Of a stretch of 64,000 bases of DNA, positions 6,640 through 15,400 are shown one piece after another. Source of the stretch: Paenibacillus sp. RC334 (GTDB lineage: Bacteria; Bacillota; Bacilli; Paenibacillales; Paenibacillaceae); assembly GCF_030034735.1 (NCBI RefSeq), contig NZ_CP125370.1, forward strand, positions 682,001 through 746,000, written 5' to 3'. The notes below the pieces were generated by a model. That model searched no databases. It was not told the DNA's origin and worked only from the letters and a program-made list of their open reading frames with translations. A program made the position numbers and the translations under genes. Within the stretch, counting starts at the first letter, position 1. The number at the start of each line of letters is the position of its first letter.

Positions 6640-7095
6640 TTAGCTAATGTCTCCTGTGTACTGACCAGTAGTACCCCAAGCTTCGCCTCTAACTTCGTTA
6701 CCGTTGGCTCTGAATTGAATTACATATTTTCCTGAAGGCATCCCATTAGGGAATGAATTAACGCTAGTCCACGTTAATGTGTCTCCTTTGCCAACAGTTT
6801 TATAGACATACTCTTTCCCGTTACCTTGCAAGCTCCAAGTGAGATTTGATGTTCCTGAATTCCGAACTTTAATCCTTACATGTCCATAACCTTTTTCAAC
6901 AATTAAGCTCATCGTCGGACTTGTCCCACCAAGAAGCTCATGTACCTCTTGACCAGTTTGTTGGATAACTATACCTCCATGATCCTTCGATACTTCAATT
7001 CCCGTAACTGGTGCGGCAGAAGCAGCCAGCGGAGCTACTGCTGTAAGAGCCAATACACCTGTAAGGATAATTGCTGTACTTTTCAATTTTAACAT
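6640..7095 (-). CDS. Secreted beta-rich protein, unknown function
   Basis: A 151-residue protein with a clear Sec signal peptide: MLKLKSTAIILTGVLALTAV, then a likely cleavage after ASA near residue 28. The start is placed at this ATG, because AAAGGA lies about 9 bp upstream and a further 16 in-frame codons would spoil the signal peptide. The mature part has no Cys. Its alternating pattern (HVRIKVRNSGTSNLTWSLQG, YVIQFRANGNEV) suggests a small beta-sandwich, as seen in Ig-like or crystallin-like secreted proteins. It is divergent from the truncated AbrB copy and followed by two tiny membrane peptides. Confidence 0.75.
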   Translation of the reverse strand: MLKLKSTAIILTGVLALTAVAPLAASAAPVTGIEVSKDHGGIVIQQTGQEVHELLGGTSPTMSLIVEKGYGHVRIKVRNSGTSNLTWSLQGNGKEYVYKTVGKGDTLTWTSVNSFPNGMPSGKYVIQFRANGNEVRGEAWGTTGQYTGDIS

Positions 7096-7266
7096 ACTAG
7101 CACGTCCTTTTCTATTTTTTGTATTACTACACAACAGTAACATATATAAGGTATCATTTGTATATTTTTATTGAAAAAAATGTAAAATGATGCTAAAGCA
7201 TTATATAACCACATTTATCCTTTATATTATGAAATTCCATTCATTAAAATTGAAGGAGTGAACACA

Positions 7267-7407
7267 TTGAGTGACGCGTTAATGGTAAGAAATTTAGACA
7301 GTTTGAGGAGAATTGTGATCCCTGTAGGAATAAGAAGGCGACTTGGCATTAACACGGATACGCCAATGGAGTTTTTCACTACGGAGGATTCCATCATCAT
7401 GTATTAA
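7267..7407 (+). pseudogene. Truncated AbrB-like DNA-binding domain (46 residues)
   Basis: TTG start after GAAGGAG, then SDALMVRNLDSLRRIVIP and a frame that follows the first 46 residues of the regulator at 5688-6131 before stopping right after SIIMY. The zinc ribbon and C-terminal domain are missing. The AbrB fold itself is about 45-50 residues, so a folded dimeric DNA-binding domain might still be made. It is listed as a pseudogene, although a natural competitor protein is possible. Confidence 0.6.
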
Positions 7408-7473
7408 GTAGGTAACTTATGTACATTTTCTCAAAAATAAATCAGAGGAGTGATGTCTTCACTAAGGCTATGC

Positions 7474-7516
7474 ACTACATAAAAGGTGAGTAGTACCCCC
7501 AAAGGTTACTCACCCA
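7474..7516 (-). terminator. Terminator of the Spo0E-like gene
   Basis: On the minus strand, GGGTGAGTAA pairs with TTACTCACC (one GT-type mismatch region) and is followed by TTTTATG. It lies directly after the stop of the Spo0E-like gene. Confidence 0.55.
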
Positions 7517-7518
7517 AA

Positions 7519-7707
7519 TCAGCTACATTTAAACAGTCGGATTTTTTTACGTCTATAATAAGTGTATTGATATTGATTGATAAGTTCGTCCAGAACCATT
7601 GATTGTTTGAGTACACTAGCGTGACCAAAGCCATATTTATTTTGGAGATCATGCAGTTTTTGTCTAGCTGCTTCTACATGGTGACTCAAAATGTTGTCGG
7701 TTTGCAT
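7519..7707 (-). CDS. Spo0E-family aspartyl-phosphate phosphatase
   Basis: A 62-residue two-helix protein. The first helix (VEAARQKLHDLQNKYG) and the motif SMVLDELINQYQ match the Spo0E/YisI/YnzD family, in which S-x-x-x-D carries the Asp needed to dephosphorylate Spo0A-P. AAGGGGG lies 7 bp before the ATG at 7707; a GTG one codon earlier is possible. It should lower Spo0A phosphorylation and so delay sporulation and other Spo0A outputs. Its position just after the quorum-sensing pair suggests a link between peptide signalling and Spo0A control (inference). Confidence 0.8.
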   Translation of the reverse strand: MQTDNILSHHVEAARQKLHDLQNKYGFGHASVLKQSMVLDELINQYQYTYYRRKKIRLFKCS

Positions 7708-7795
7708 CACAGTTCCCCCTTTGTACTCTTATTTTAGGGATTCATGTGGAAACCATTGAAAAGTAAATGTTTGGTACATGTTCTATATATTCCAA

Positions 7796-7824
7796 AGAGA
7801 AAAGACGTACTCTAAGAGTACGTC
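7796..7824 (-). terminator. Terminator of the AloR-AloP-like operon
   Basis: Nine-base perfect stem GACGTACTC / GAGTACGTC with a 3-base loop. On the minus strand it is followed by a T-rich stretch (TTTTCTCTTT). It begins 27 bp after the propeptide stop. Confidence 0.8.
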
Positions 7825-7850
7825 CCTTAATTCACTTCATCTAAAATGGG

Positions 7851-7976
7851 TTACATTTCGCCGTGGTATGTCGGTTGATAGCTGGACCCTTTATCTTGAA
7901 GTTGTAAGGGAACAGTTACTATCGCTACTAACATAAAGCTGGTTACTAAAAAGGTTAACAGTATTTTACACTTCAT
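7851..7976 (-). CDS. Secreted quorum-sensing propeptide (AloP/Phr type)
   Basis: A 41-residue ORF whose start overlaps the last 11 bp of the receptor gene: receptor GATGAAGTGTAA, peptide ATGAAGTGTAAA. It begins MKCKILLTFLVTSFMLVAIV, an export signal, followed by a short polar tail PLQLQDKGSSYQPTYHGEM that would hold the mature signal peptide. This layout (receptor, then overlapping short secreted propeptide) is characteristic of RRNPP systems such as Rap-Phr and the Alo systems of P. polymyxa. The exact mature peptide cannot be read from the sequence. Confidence 0.8.
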   Translation of the reverse strand: MKCKILLTFLVTSFMLVAIVTVPLQLQDKGSSYQPTYHGEM

Positions 7977-9339
7977 CTTTATCCACCTCATTAATGATAT
8001 TTTTGTAGGCTTTCTTTGTATCAGATGACGCATAATCATGATAAGACTCAAACAGGCTCATACATTTAATTATATGCGATTTATTATTGATTAATGTAGA
8101 TTTTTCCAAACAACTAAATAAAAATTTGAAGCCATCAGTAAATTTTCCTTTGGTCAAATAATAGGCTGATAATTCCTTGGAAAAATGTATAAAGCGTTCT
8201 GTTATGAATCGTTGAGTATAAAAACTTTCAACTTTTTGTTGCTCCAGATAAGATGAAATATCTGCTTCGAATTGCTTTAGAATATCATCTACATCAAAAT
8301 GATATCGGTTAGCAGCCTCAAGGATGTTATCAAGCGCGGGAAGAACCTCATCTTTTCTTGAAGAAATATAAGCTACATAATCGGGAAGCACGTTCCTGTC
8401 GCCCGAAAGAAGCTTATTTACATACATATTTACTACTGCCCAATCCTCATAATTCTTTTTCCATTTCAAGGTTTCTTCATCCGTATCCGTTACCCAGCTT
8501 AAATTAGCATACTTTTTAATATGATAAAATGCCTGTTCGTAATCTCTTCTTTCGCCACAGGCTTGCATTCGAAGTAAATGTGAGAAAGCCCAGTAAGCAA
8601 ACAAAGGGAAGCTTGGCTCCTTTGAATTTTCTTTTTTTGCTCGATGTTGCTGTTTGCTCAATTTGTATTGAATCTCAGCCTTTTCTCCCAAAGCTTTAGC
8701 GAATAATTCTACTTTGTCCCATTTACGCAACGAACGATATGTATTCGCTAAAGCTTTTAGCCCATCTAGCTGATCTAGTTCGTCTAAACGATCAACGTAG
8801 GTTCCAAACTGCACGGCTGCTTCATAGTTTTTTTCTTGGTTATCCCCTTGCCTGCTCTGAAACAGACGGTACTGACATAGAGCCAAGCGCTCCGAGTGCT
8901 GCTTATTCTCACTTAGAGCCACGTTTTCATAAAGTATAGCCGCTGCCTCATACAAACCGTCTTCAAATAGTTTCTCAGCCAGTTCAAATAATGGAGTAGC
9001 ATAGCCCAACTTATCCAATAACATATTCACGACTTGCTGAATACAATCCAATTTATTCAATTTTGCACAACTTTCCAAAAAAGGACTCATTCTTCGCCAG
9101 TTGGGGTCGGCATCGGCCAAGTACTCAGAAATATAGTGCTCATAATAATAACCAATAGGGTGTCCCATTGTTTCTGTGATTCGATCCAATTGGTAGACTG
9201 AGAGCTTGCGATTTCCATTGACGAAGCCGCTAATTGTGCCGGGATTCATATTGCATGCCCTGGCTAAATCGCTAACACCTAATTTTTTTTCTTTCATGTA
9301 CTTCATCAGTTCTGTGAGTATCGTGGTTGTATTGGACAA
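7966..9339 (-). CDS. RRNPP-family peptide receptor (AloR-like HTH plus TPR regulator)
   Basis: A 457-residue regulator. Residues 5-60 form an Xre-type helix-turn-helix (VSDLARACNMNPGTISGFVN, then NGNRKLS). The remainder, about residues 75-440, is helical with TPR-like repeats, such as LFELAEKLFEDGLYEAAAIL. This is the PlcR/Rap-like architecture that binds imported oligopeptides. A TTG start at 9339 is supported by AAAGGGGTGG 6 bp upstream; the decayed relative at 26054 keeps the same leader. The overlapping downstream ORF encodes its likely cognate propeptide. Paired GTATAC sites upstream are candidate self-operators. Confidence 0.88.
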   Translation of the reverse strand: MSNTTTILTELMKYMKEKKLGVSDLARACNMNPGTISGFVNGNRKLSVYQLDRITETMGHPIGYYYEHYISEYLADADPNWRRMSPFLESCAKLNKLDCIQQVVNMLLDKLGYATPLFELAEKLFEDGLYEAAAILYENVALSENKQHSERLALCQYRLFQSRQGDNQEKNYEAAVQFGTYVDRLDELDQLDGLKALANTYRSLRKWDKVELFAKALGEKAEIQYKLSKQQHRAKKENSKEPSFPLFAYWAFSHLLRMQACGERRDYEQAFYHIKKYANLSWVTDTDEETLKWKKNYEDWAVVNMYVNKLLSGDRNVLPDYVAYISSRKDEVLPALDNILEAANRYHFDVDDILKQFEADISSYLEQQKVESFYTQRFITERFIHFSKELSAYYLTKGKFTDGFKFLFSCLEKSTLINNKSHIIKCMSLFESYHDYASSDTKKAYKNIINEVDKDEV

Positions 9340-9429
9340 AATAAACCACCCCTTTAAATAAATAGGATATCAATCATTTTAAAATAAGAACATCAAAATC
9401 AAATGGTAAAATGTCAGTTTCGGAAATGA

Positions 9430-9460
9430 GTATACCATCTTTTGGGATATTTTTGTATAC
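9430..9460 (-). promoter_or_regulatory. Paired GTATAC boxes upstream of the AloR-like gene
   Basis: GTATAC occurs at 9430-9435 and 9455-9460, with starts 25 bp apart. The same pair with the same 25-bp spacing and similar flanks (TTGAAA before the distal box, AAATG or AAGATG before the proximal one on the minus strand) lies upstream of the decayed AloR-type gene at 25903-25933. Two boxes two and a half turns apart, conserved between two loci, suggest a regulator binding site. In the other copy they flank a sigma-A -10. Confidence 0.55.
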
Positions 9461-9547
9461 CTTTCAATGGTTTACTTTATATATACATAATAATTTTTGG
9501 GATTTTTCGAATTCAACTAATCTTACGGCGTTTGGTAGTGCATCGGT

Positions 9548-9585
9548 CCATTTGAATCTGCAACAGCGATCGTAAGATCAAATGG
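9548..9585. repeat. Palindromic intergenic repeat (copy 1)
   Basis: CCATTTGA and TCAAATGG form an 8-bp inverted repeat around a core at 9560-9582. That core recurs exactly at 51900-51922, together with the preceding TTTGAATCTG. Two intergenic copies 42 kb apart suggest a REP-like dispersed element. Confidence 0.5.
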
Positions 9586-9641
9586 AACGCGGAGCGGCCA
9601 CAGCCATACAATATTTCATCTGAATGTCAAAGGGGATGATT

Positions 9642-10688
9642 ATGTTGGCTACCTTCTCGGCCGCCCTTCAAGTGAAAAAGCGGATGGCCAAGCGAGTCTT
9701 AAAAATGTCCGGTGTCCACGGCATCGGCGTAGGGTATAGGGACCCTGCTCGTCCCAAAAGGGGGGCCGCTGTCATTGTGTACACAGATCGGCTGGCCACG
9801 GCCTCTACCGGACTTCTGTCGGCCACAGCACTAGGCAAGCAAACGAGCGTTCCTGTCCGGATTGTAAAGTCTGGAAAGATGAAAGCCCATGCTACGGACT
9901 ACATGACGCGTATACGCCCGGTCATCGCCGGCTACAGTGTCGGAACGATTGAAGGCTCCGGTACGACCGGGCTGATCGTTGCCCCAACTGGAGCGCCGGC
10001 TACACGTTATCTTTTCAGCAATAACCATGTACTCAATCCCTCCAATACTGACAATCGGGGGGCTACGCTTCAGCCAGGCGGAGCCGATGGGGGGACGGAT
10101 ACCCGAGATCGTATAGGGCGGTTGTATCGTTATATACGCCTGAACCCAACAGGAACCAATTTCATTGATGCGGCGCTTTCCTTGCCGACCCGCAACAGCT
10201 CGCTTAATCCGCGTTACGCTACGATAGGAGTTGTCCCGGGTCATGTGACCGCTTATCGTGTAGGAGAAAAATTCAAAAAGGTGGGGCGCACGACCGGATT
10301 GGTGAATGGTACGGTAGAGTCCGTCTACACGGATCTGCAAATTAATTACGGTGGAAGCTTGGGGCTGCTGACCTTCCAGGATCAGACTGTTATTAGAGGC
10401 ACTACCCCTGTATCGCTGCCAGGGGATTCCGGCTCTGTCTGGCTCAGACAGTCGGATAATTATGCGGCTGCGGTCAATTTTGCAGGCACGGCAGACGGTC
10501 GTCTGTCCATTGCTTTCCCGGTACAGTGGTTCATGCAGGCGTTTAACACACGGGTAGCCCGCCCCGTAGGGGCAGGCAAGGTGCGCAGAGTAGATACAGG
10601 ATCATCCCCACGCTCTTATACAAGACAGCTCACCAGCGAGGAATTGGCACGTTTGAAGCCAAGAACAACGCGGATTAAACAGAGCTAA
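9642..10688 (+). CDS. Trypsin-like (chymotrypsin-fold) serine protease
   Basis: A protein of about 348 residues. The start at ATG 9642 is preferred because AAAGGGG lies 6 bp upstream; two earlier in-frame ATGs fit worse. Motifs in order: SNNHVL (catalytic His region), FIDAAL (Asp), and LPGDSGS (nucleophile Ser). These fit a chymotrypsin-like peptidase. An N-terminal segment of about 90 residues with VHGIGVGYRDP precedes the protease core. There is no signal peptide, although such proteases normally act outside the cell. Neighbouring genes on the other strand encode two other signal-less enzymes of extracellular type. Confidence 0.8.
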   Translation: MLATFSAALQVKKRMAKRVLKMSGVHGIGVGYRDPARPKRGAAVIVYTDRLATASTGLLSATALGKQTSVPVRIVKSGKMKAHATDYMTRIRPVIAGYSVGTIEGSGTTGLIVAPTGAPATRYLFSNNHVLNPSNTDNRGATLQPGGADGGTDTRDRIGRLYRYIRLNPTGTNFIDAALSLPTRNSSLNPRYATIGVVPGHVTAYRVGEKFKKVGRTTGLVNGTVESVYTDLQINYGGSLGLLTFQDQTVIRGTTPVSLPGDSGSVWLRQSDNYAAAVNFAGTADGRLSIAFPVQWFMQAFNTRVARPVGAGKVRRVDTGSSPRSYTRQLTSEELARLKPRTTRIKQS

Positions 10689-10718
10689 TACCCCGCAAGT
10701 GAAATCATAGTCGCTTGC

Positions 10719-12278
10719 TTACAAGCCAATCGTAAAGCTGCGTGTGAACGGCTTCGCCAACTCATCATAATCCCGAAGCTCGATCGTAAAGGTGTAGCTG
10801 TTTTGCGACTGGCTGGCGGATACAGTACCGCTGATCGTTCCGGTAAAGCGGTCGAGTGTCAGCCCGGTAGGCAGATTGCCGCTTTTCAGTGTCCAGTCGT
10901 AGAAGGGGACCCCACCCTTGGCTGTCAGTTGTTGGCTGTAGCTTTGTCCTTTGACGGCTTTGGGCAAGGAGGCTGTGACGATTTCCGGTTCGAGGAAAGG
11001 TGTCAGCTTGCGGTTCAGCTTCCAGCCTGCTTTCTCGGCTATGAGCAGCGTCAGCTTGTTCAGCATCCAGCGGCGTACCGGGAATTCTGCCACCCAGCCT
11101 GCGCTTTGTCCGCTGAGACGGTCCCAGTATTGCCGATCCGCCGGGATGTGATAGCTTCCATCTAGCGGAACCCGGACGCCTTGGTACGCTTCAACGACGG
11201 AGTCGGCACCGCCGCTACTGTGGTAAGTATTCATTCCCACCCATGAATCACTGAAGGCGACGGCATGGCCGAACTCGTGCATAATGAGGCCATATACGTC
11301 TGTCACCTGAGTCAGATCGGTTTTGTACCAGTCGTCGTCATTCAGCGAGGTGAATACCTGAGCATCTGGATAAAAATCCAGTGCGGTTCCCAACGAACGA
11401 TGAATGGGACCAGGAACGCGGACGCCGTTTTTCGTGTGGTAATAACCACTGTTACCAGGCCATCCAGTCGAATAAGGGCCGTCGATACCGCGCAGGAAAA
11501 TCCATTCTCCATTATAAGGGGCGTTATTCGTGCCAATCGTATGCCCGTTCCAGTCGTTGTTGGGAATATAGTTGCGTTCAGCTCCAGCGGGAACAGTATC
11601 GAACGGCTGGACATCGAAGAAGTAGAACCAGTCCTTAATCGCCTGTTCGGCCGCCTTACGAGTACCTGGATCGTCAAAATAGTGATTGACCGTATCGTAG
11701 CGATAATCGAACACCAATGGGAATTTGGTATCCTGATTATCGTCCTGATCCCATACCCGGATCGGAATGGTATGGGTCCGTGTGGCCCCCGCGCTGTCTG
11801 CAATGGTGAGATACAACGTATAGTGCTCAATCTCGTCCGGGCCACCGTTGCGGTCAGGTGCAACCTCCAGCTTAAAATCCTTTCTCTCGGATGCATTGTT
11901 AAAATTTAGCACCTTCGTAGCGCCAGTGGCAGATAACGTACTGGGCAGATTCATCATAAGCCGGGACGTTCCCTGCGCCTTAAGCGTGATGCTGATCGGA
12001 TACGCCGCACTGGCAGGGGGCTTCACGGTCAGGTTGATGAACGGATTGGCGATATAGCCTTGCCAATCCACCAGTTCAACGCCGTACCAGTTAATAATCC
12101 GTCCGAAGCGGTCAATCACCTCGGCATCGCTGCCAATTGCTTGCGGGGATACGGCGGAACCCGAGACTTGTGCGGTTTCTGTTTCAAGGAGAGCCTCATT
12201 TATCGAAGCAGAAGCAGTACCGCATGAATCACAGTCAACACTTGCCGACAGGGGTGGTCTTGCATGTTCTTTACACAT
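10719..12278 (-). CDS. HExxH zinc metalloprotease with C-terminal Ig-like domain
   Basis: 519 residues. A Cys-bearing N-terminal extension is followed by beta-rich modules. The metallopeptidase site HEFGHAVAFSD around residue 340 supplies the two His and the Glu of a zincin, with further His in the following segment as candidates for a third ligand. The C-terminal 85 residues (GQSYSQQLTAKGGVPFYDWT, then SGNLPTGLTLD) form a putative Ig (He_PIG) domain common in secreted proteins. AGGAGG precedes the ATG. No signal peptide is seen. Likely a protease acting on extracellular protein, but export is unexplained. Confidence 0.75.
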   Translation of the reverse strand: MCKEHARPPLSASVDCDSCGTASASINEALLETETAQVSGSAVSPQAIGSDAEVIDRFGRIINWYGVELVDWQGYIANPFINLTVKPPASAAYPISITLKAQGTSRLMMNLPSTLSATGATKVLNFNNASERKDFKLEVAPDRNGGPDEIEHYTLYLTIADSAGATRTHTIPIRVWDQDDNQDTKFPLVFDYRYDTVNHYFDDPGTRKAAEQAIKDWFYFFDVQPFDTVPAGAERNYIPNNDWNGHTIGTNNAPYNGEWIFLRGIDGPYSTGWPGNSGYYHTKNGVRVPGPIHRSLGTALDFYPDAQVFTSLNDDDWYKTDLTQVTDVYGLIMHEFGHAVAFSDSWVGMNTYHSSGGADSVVEAYQGVRVPLDGSYHIPADRQYWDRLSGQSAGWVAEFPVRRWMLNKLTLLIAEKAGWKLNRKLTPFLEPEIVTASLPKAVKGQSYSQQLTAKGGVPFYDWTLKSGNLPTGLTLDRFTGTISGTVSASQSQNSYTFTIELRDYDELAKPFTRSFTIGL

Positions 12279-12313
12279 GGCGGAATCCTCCTCATAAGCC
12301 GGACGGCCTCTAA

Positions 12314-12353
12314 AACGGGCAGCAACAAGGCTTCCACGTGAGCCGCCCGCCTT
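12314..12353 (-). terminator. Possible terminator between the 1099-residue gene and the metalloprotease gene
   Basis: On the minus strand, CGGGC-GGCT pairs with AGCC...GCCCG and is followed by TTTTAG. Imperfect stem, moderate support. Confidence 0.4.
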
Positions 12354-12393
12354 TTTTACTCAAATGAATAGGGCATAAAACCATTCATAGCTT

Positions 12394-12436
12394 GAATGAT
12401 TCACGATACAAATCATTCACGGCACGAATCATTCAC
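12394..12436. repeat. Short direct repeat with 16-bp period
   Basis: Three copies of AATSATTCAC-type sequence at about 12394, 12410 and 12426, each separated by a 6-bp GATACA/GGCACG-like spacer. Located in the gap between two minus-strand genes. Could be a small protein-binding array or slippage product. Confidence 0.45.
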
Positions 12437-12474
12437 AACTTAAAAAGTTAATGGTATAAAATAATTACATCCGC

Positions 12475-15400
12475 TTAATCTGCTCCTTCAGCATACGAAC
12501 TGGATACCATTTTAGGGTCTGCAACAGCGTTGCTTACCGAGGCCAAACTGCGAATCTCCTGAGCTGTCAGCGCTCTGTTGTAGATGATCAGCTCATCTAC
12601 TGCCCCGTTCAGATAAGGATCATCAAACTGGGATTTTCCAATATAGTTCCGGTCCGTCAGCCCAAGGCTGGACGGCTTTAACGTCATGTTCGTATTTCGC
12701 GTCGCTTCTATACCGTCTACATACATAATTCCCGTGTTGTCCGACAGTGTCACGGCCACATGTTTCCAGACCCCTGTCGCCAGTTCCGGGGCATTTAACT
12801 GCTGTTCCTCCCCGTTACCCGAGACGGTGATGGCAAAGCGCATACCTGTCCCTTCGGCCTTGGGTGCCAAAAACATATACCGATCCGTGCCTGCCCCAAA
12901 ATCAAACAGGCGGGCCCAGCCGTTATGGGTGTTCACCCGTACCCAGGCCGCAATCGTAAAATCGTTAACGCTGCTGACCAGACCACCTGGCAGGCTGGCA
13001 TAGGTGGCTGTTCCGTTTAAGAGCAGAGCATTGCCGTTCCGTCCAACGCCCCACGAGCCGCCGTTCACATTAGCTTGCTGCCCATTGCCTGACAAATCGG
13101 CTGCGGTAGATCCGCTTGTTTCATTAAAATCATATTGGGCTACAACGTCTCCGGCTGGAGTCGGATTACCTGAGCCTGTCTGAATACGGATATCGTAGGA
13201 GGCCGCCGTACCGATATTCAGTCTGACCGTAGCCGATGAGCCGTTAACAGCTGTGACGGAGCCGGTTTTCGTTCCGTCTACGAGCACGTCATACGTACCT
13301 GCGGCCAGTCCGGTCAAGGTCAGGATGGTGGAGTGGGCTGTGCCCGTTGTTGTATTTTTCAGCGTCAGACGGACGTTATTTTTGGATTTGGCCACGATAG
13401 CCGAGGTGTATTGGTCCCGATTCAGTTCCAGACTCAGCTTTTGGGAGATCAGATGCAGCCGCTGGAATACACCGTCCTTGGGAGTGATCGTATAGTTGTT
13501 ACCGCTTTCTGTAACGTCACAGCCATAGCCATACAAGCCGAAAATGGGATCGACAGCAATGTCCGAGCTTAGAACTTTAATTGCTCCGAACAGCCCCAAA
13601 TCCGCTTCCCCGGACATGCCGCGCCAGCCGTTGAAGAGCGGACCGCCGTCCAGACCAAGAGCACCGTAATTGCCCTTTCCCGCCTGATACGTCCACGATA
13701 CCGCGCCGATATTGGCTGGATCGGAGCTGATCTGTCCCGAGTTAATCGCCCCGATGTTAGCGAGCTTAGCGGCATAGGACAAGCGTTGATCCACTTCGGG
13801 CTTGGATGAATAACGGCGTGTCCAGTCATCCATCGCGTAGCCTGCCAGCGAGGTGGTGTACTGGAAGTTCCACCAATTTTCCCCGGTAATCGTGACCGGA
13901 TCGGCGTAGTAGTACCACACAGGCATATGTCCGCGTGCGGCGCGTGTTTTGGCGTTGATTTTACTCATCATCGTCGTATTGCTGTTCATTTTGGCGAGCG
14001 TATATACCGCTTCCTCACCTGTATTGTCATAGTTATACTCGGAGCCGTAGGGATAGGTGGTGTTTTTGAAATTGTTGTACTTGGTAGCCATTTTGGCGAT
14101 CAGGTCGTTAGCCTCGGTGGTCAAGCCTTCTTCCTGTAGCGCTTTAATGATATCCGGCGTGGTCAGTTCACCCATGAGCCCTGTGTTCCAGTTGTAGGCG
14201 ACAGGGCCTTCATACAATGCCTTGAAAATACGATAAGCGCGCAGCAAATACGTGTTTTTGCTATTGCGGTAGCTAATCAGGTTCGGATACAGCTTGGCGA
14301 GCTTATACATGCTGAAAAACGTGTTGTAAATATGCGGATAGGCATAGCCCCGGTACGTCGGTGTTGTGTTGGGCTGCGGCATCAGGAAATCGGGAACCAG
14401 ATAATCGGTATGATGGCCTTCCATCAGATTTGTCCAGACGGCAACCTCCAGATAATCATCGACTGCTTTAATCTCGGATGCCACGGGCTTCTGAACGTTT
14501 CTCTCAGCCAGGAACTGGCCATGGGTTAATCCCCAATCGTCACCCCAACCCCAGTAGCCTGCAAAGCTGTTGCGCTTGGCCTTATATTGCATCATCCAGT
14601 CGTCAAACACCTTGTCCCGCAGGTCGCCCGGCATATTCCATTGGGTGCTGTTGACCATGAAGGTAGAGTGGCGCTGAAGTGCAGCATCGACTGGCTCGAT
14701 GGCATAGAATTGGAGAACGGTTTTTTCGCCGTTACCGTAGTTCACGGTAATATTGTTGTGCCCCAGTCGTCCCAGTGTAAGTTCATATATTTTATGGTTT
14801 GTAGGGGCTGTTTCCAGATAGCTGATGGTCGTTTCGGACGGGTATTGCGCTGTGACAGAGGTAATGGATTTGCTGGTATGCAGATCGAATTTAGCCTTGA
14901 GATTCGTCGGGAAAATCATGCCCGGAACCACGGTCACATCCACATGTCCCTCGCTGTACAGCCTGTCCTTCACGGCCTGCTCGTCCGCTACCTTGTAAAA
15001 TTTAAAGGCATACGTTTTGCTTTCGCCTGGAGCCAGCGACAGACTGGTGTTGGAAAGATAGCCACGGTTGGTGTTCTTGATGACATTGGAGTGGATATAG
15101 AACACATTTAGTCCTTCGGACCAGCCGCCTTGCTCCATAGCCCACGTGCTGCCCGGGTGCTCCTCGACTCTCCAATGGTCCTGATATTCGAGACTTGCGC
15201 CTGTAGAGGAATCAGGGGCTAGCAGTAGATAAGGCCCGATGCCGCTAGGCCGTCCAGCGGTAATAAAAGAGCTGTTATGCCCTACAAAGGAGTGGGAAAG
15301 TACCCTTGTTTCATAGATTTGTTCGTTATTGCCGCCGGACCAATACTCGTTAAACGGCAGCGGAAGCCCCCAATCTCCGATTTCCAGCGTTTGATTGGAA

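Larger units (their letters stand above)
9340..9641. other. Intergenic region between receptor and protease genes
   Basis: About 300 bp separating divergent genes. It holds the paired GTATAC boxes near 9430-9460 and the palindromic repeat at 9548-9585. Base composition shifts here from AT-rich to near 50 per cent GC, marking the right edge of the accessory region. No further gene is seen. Confidence 0.6.
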
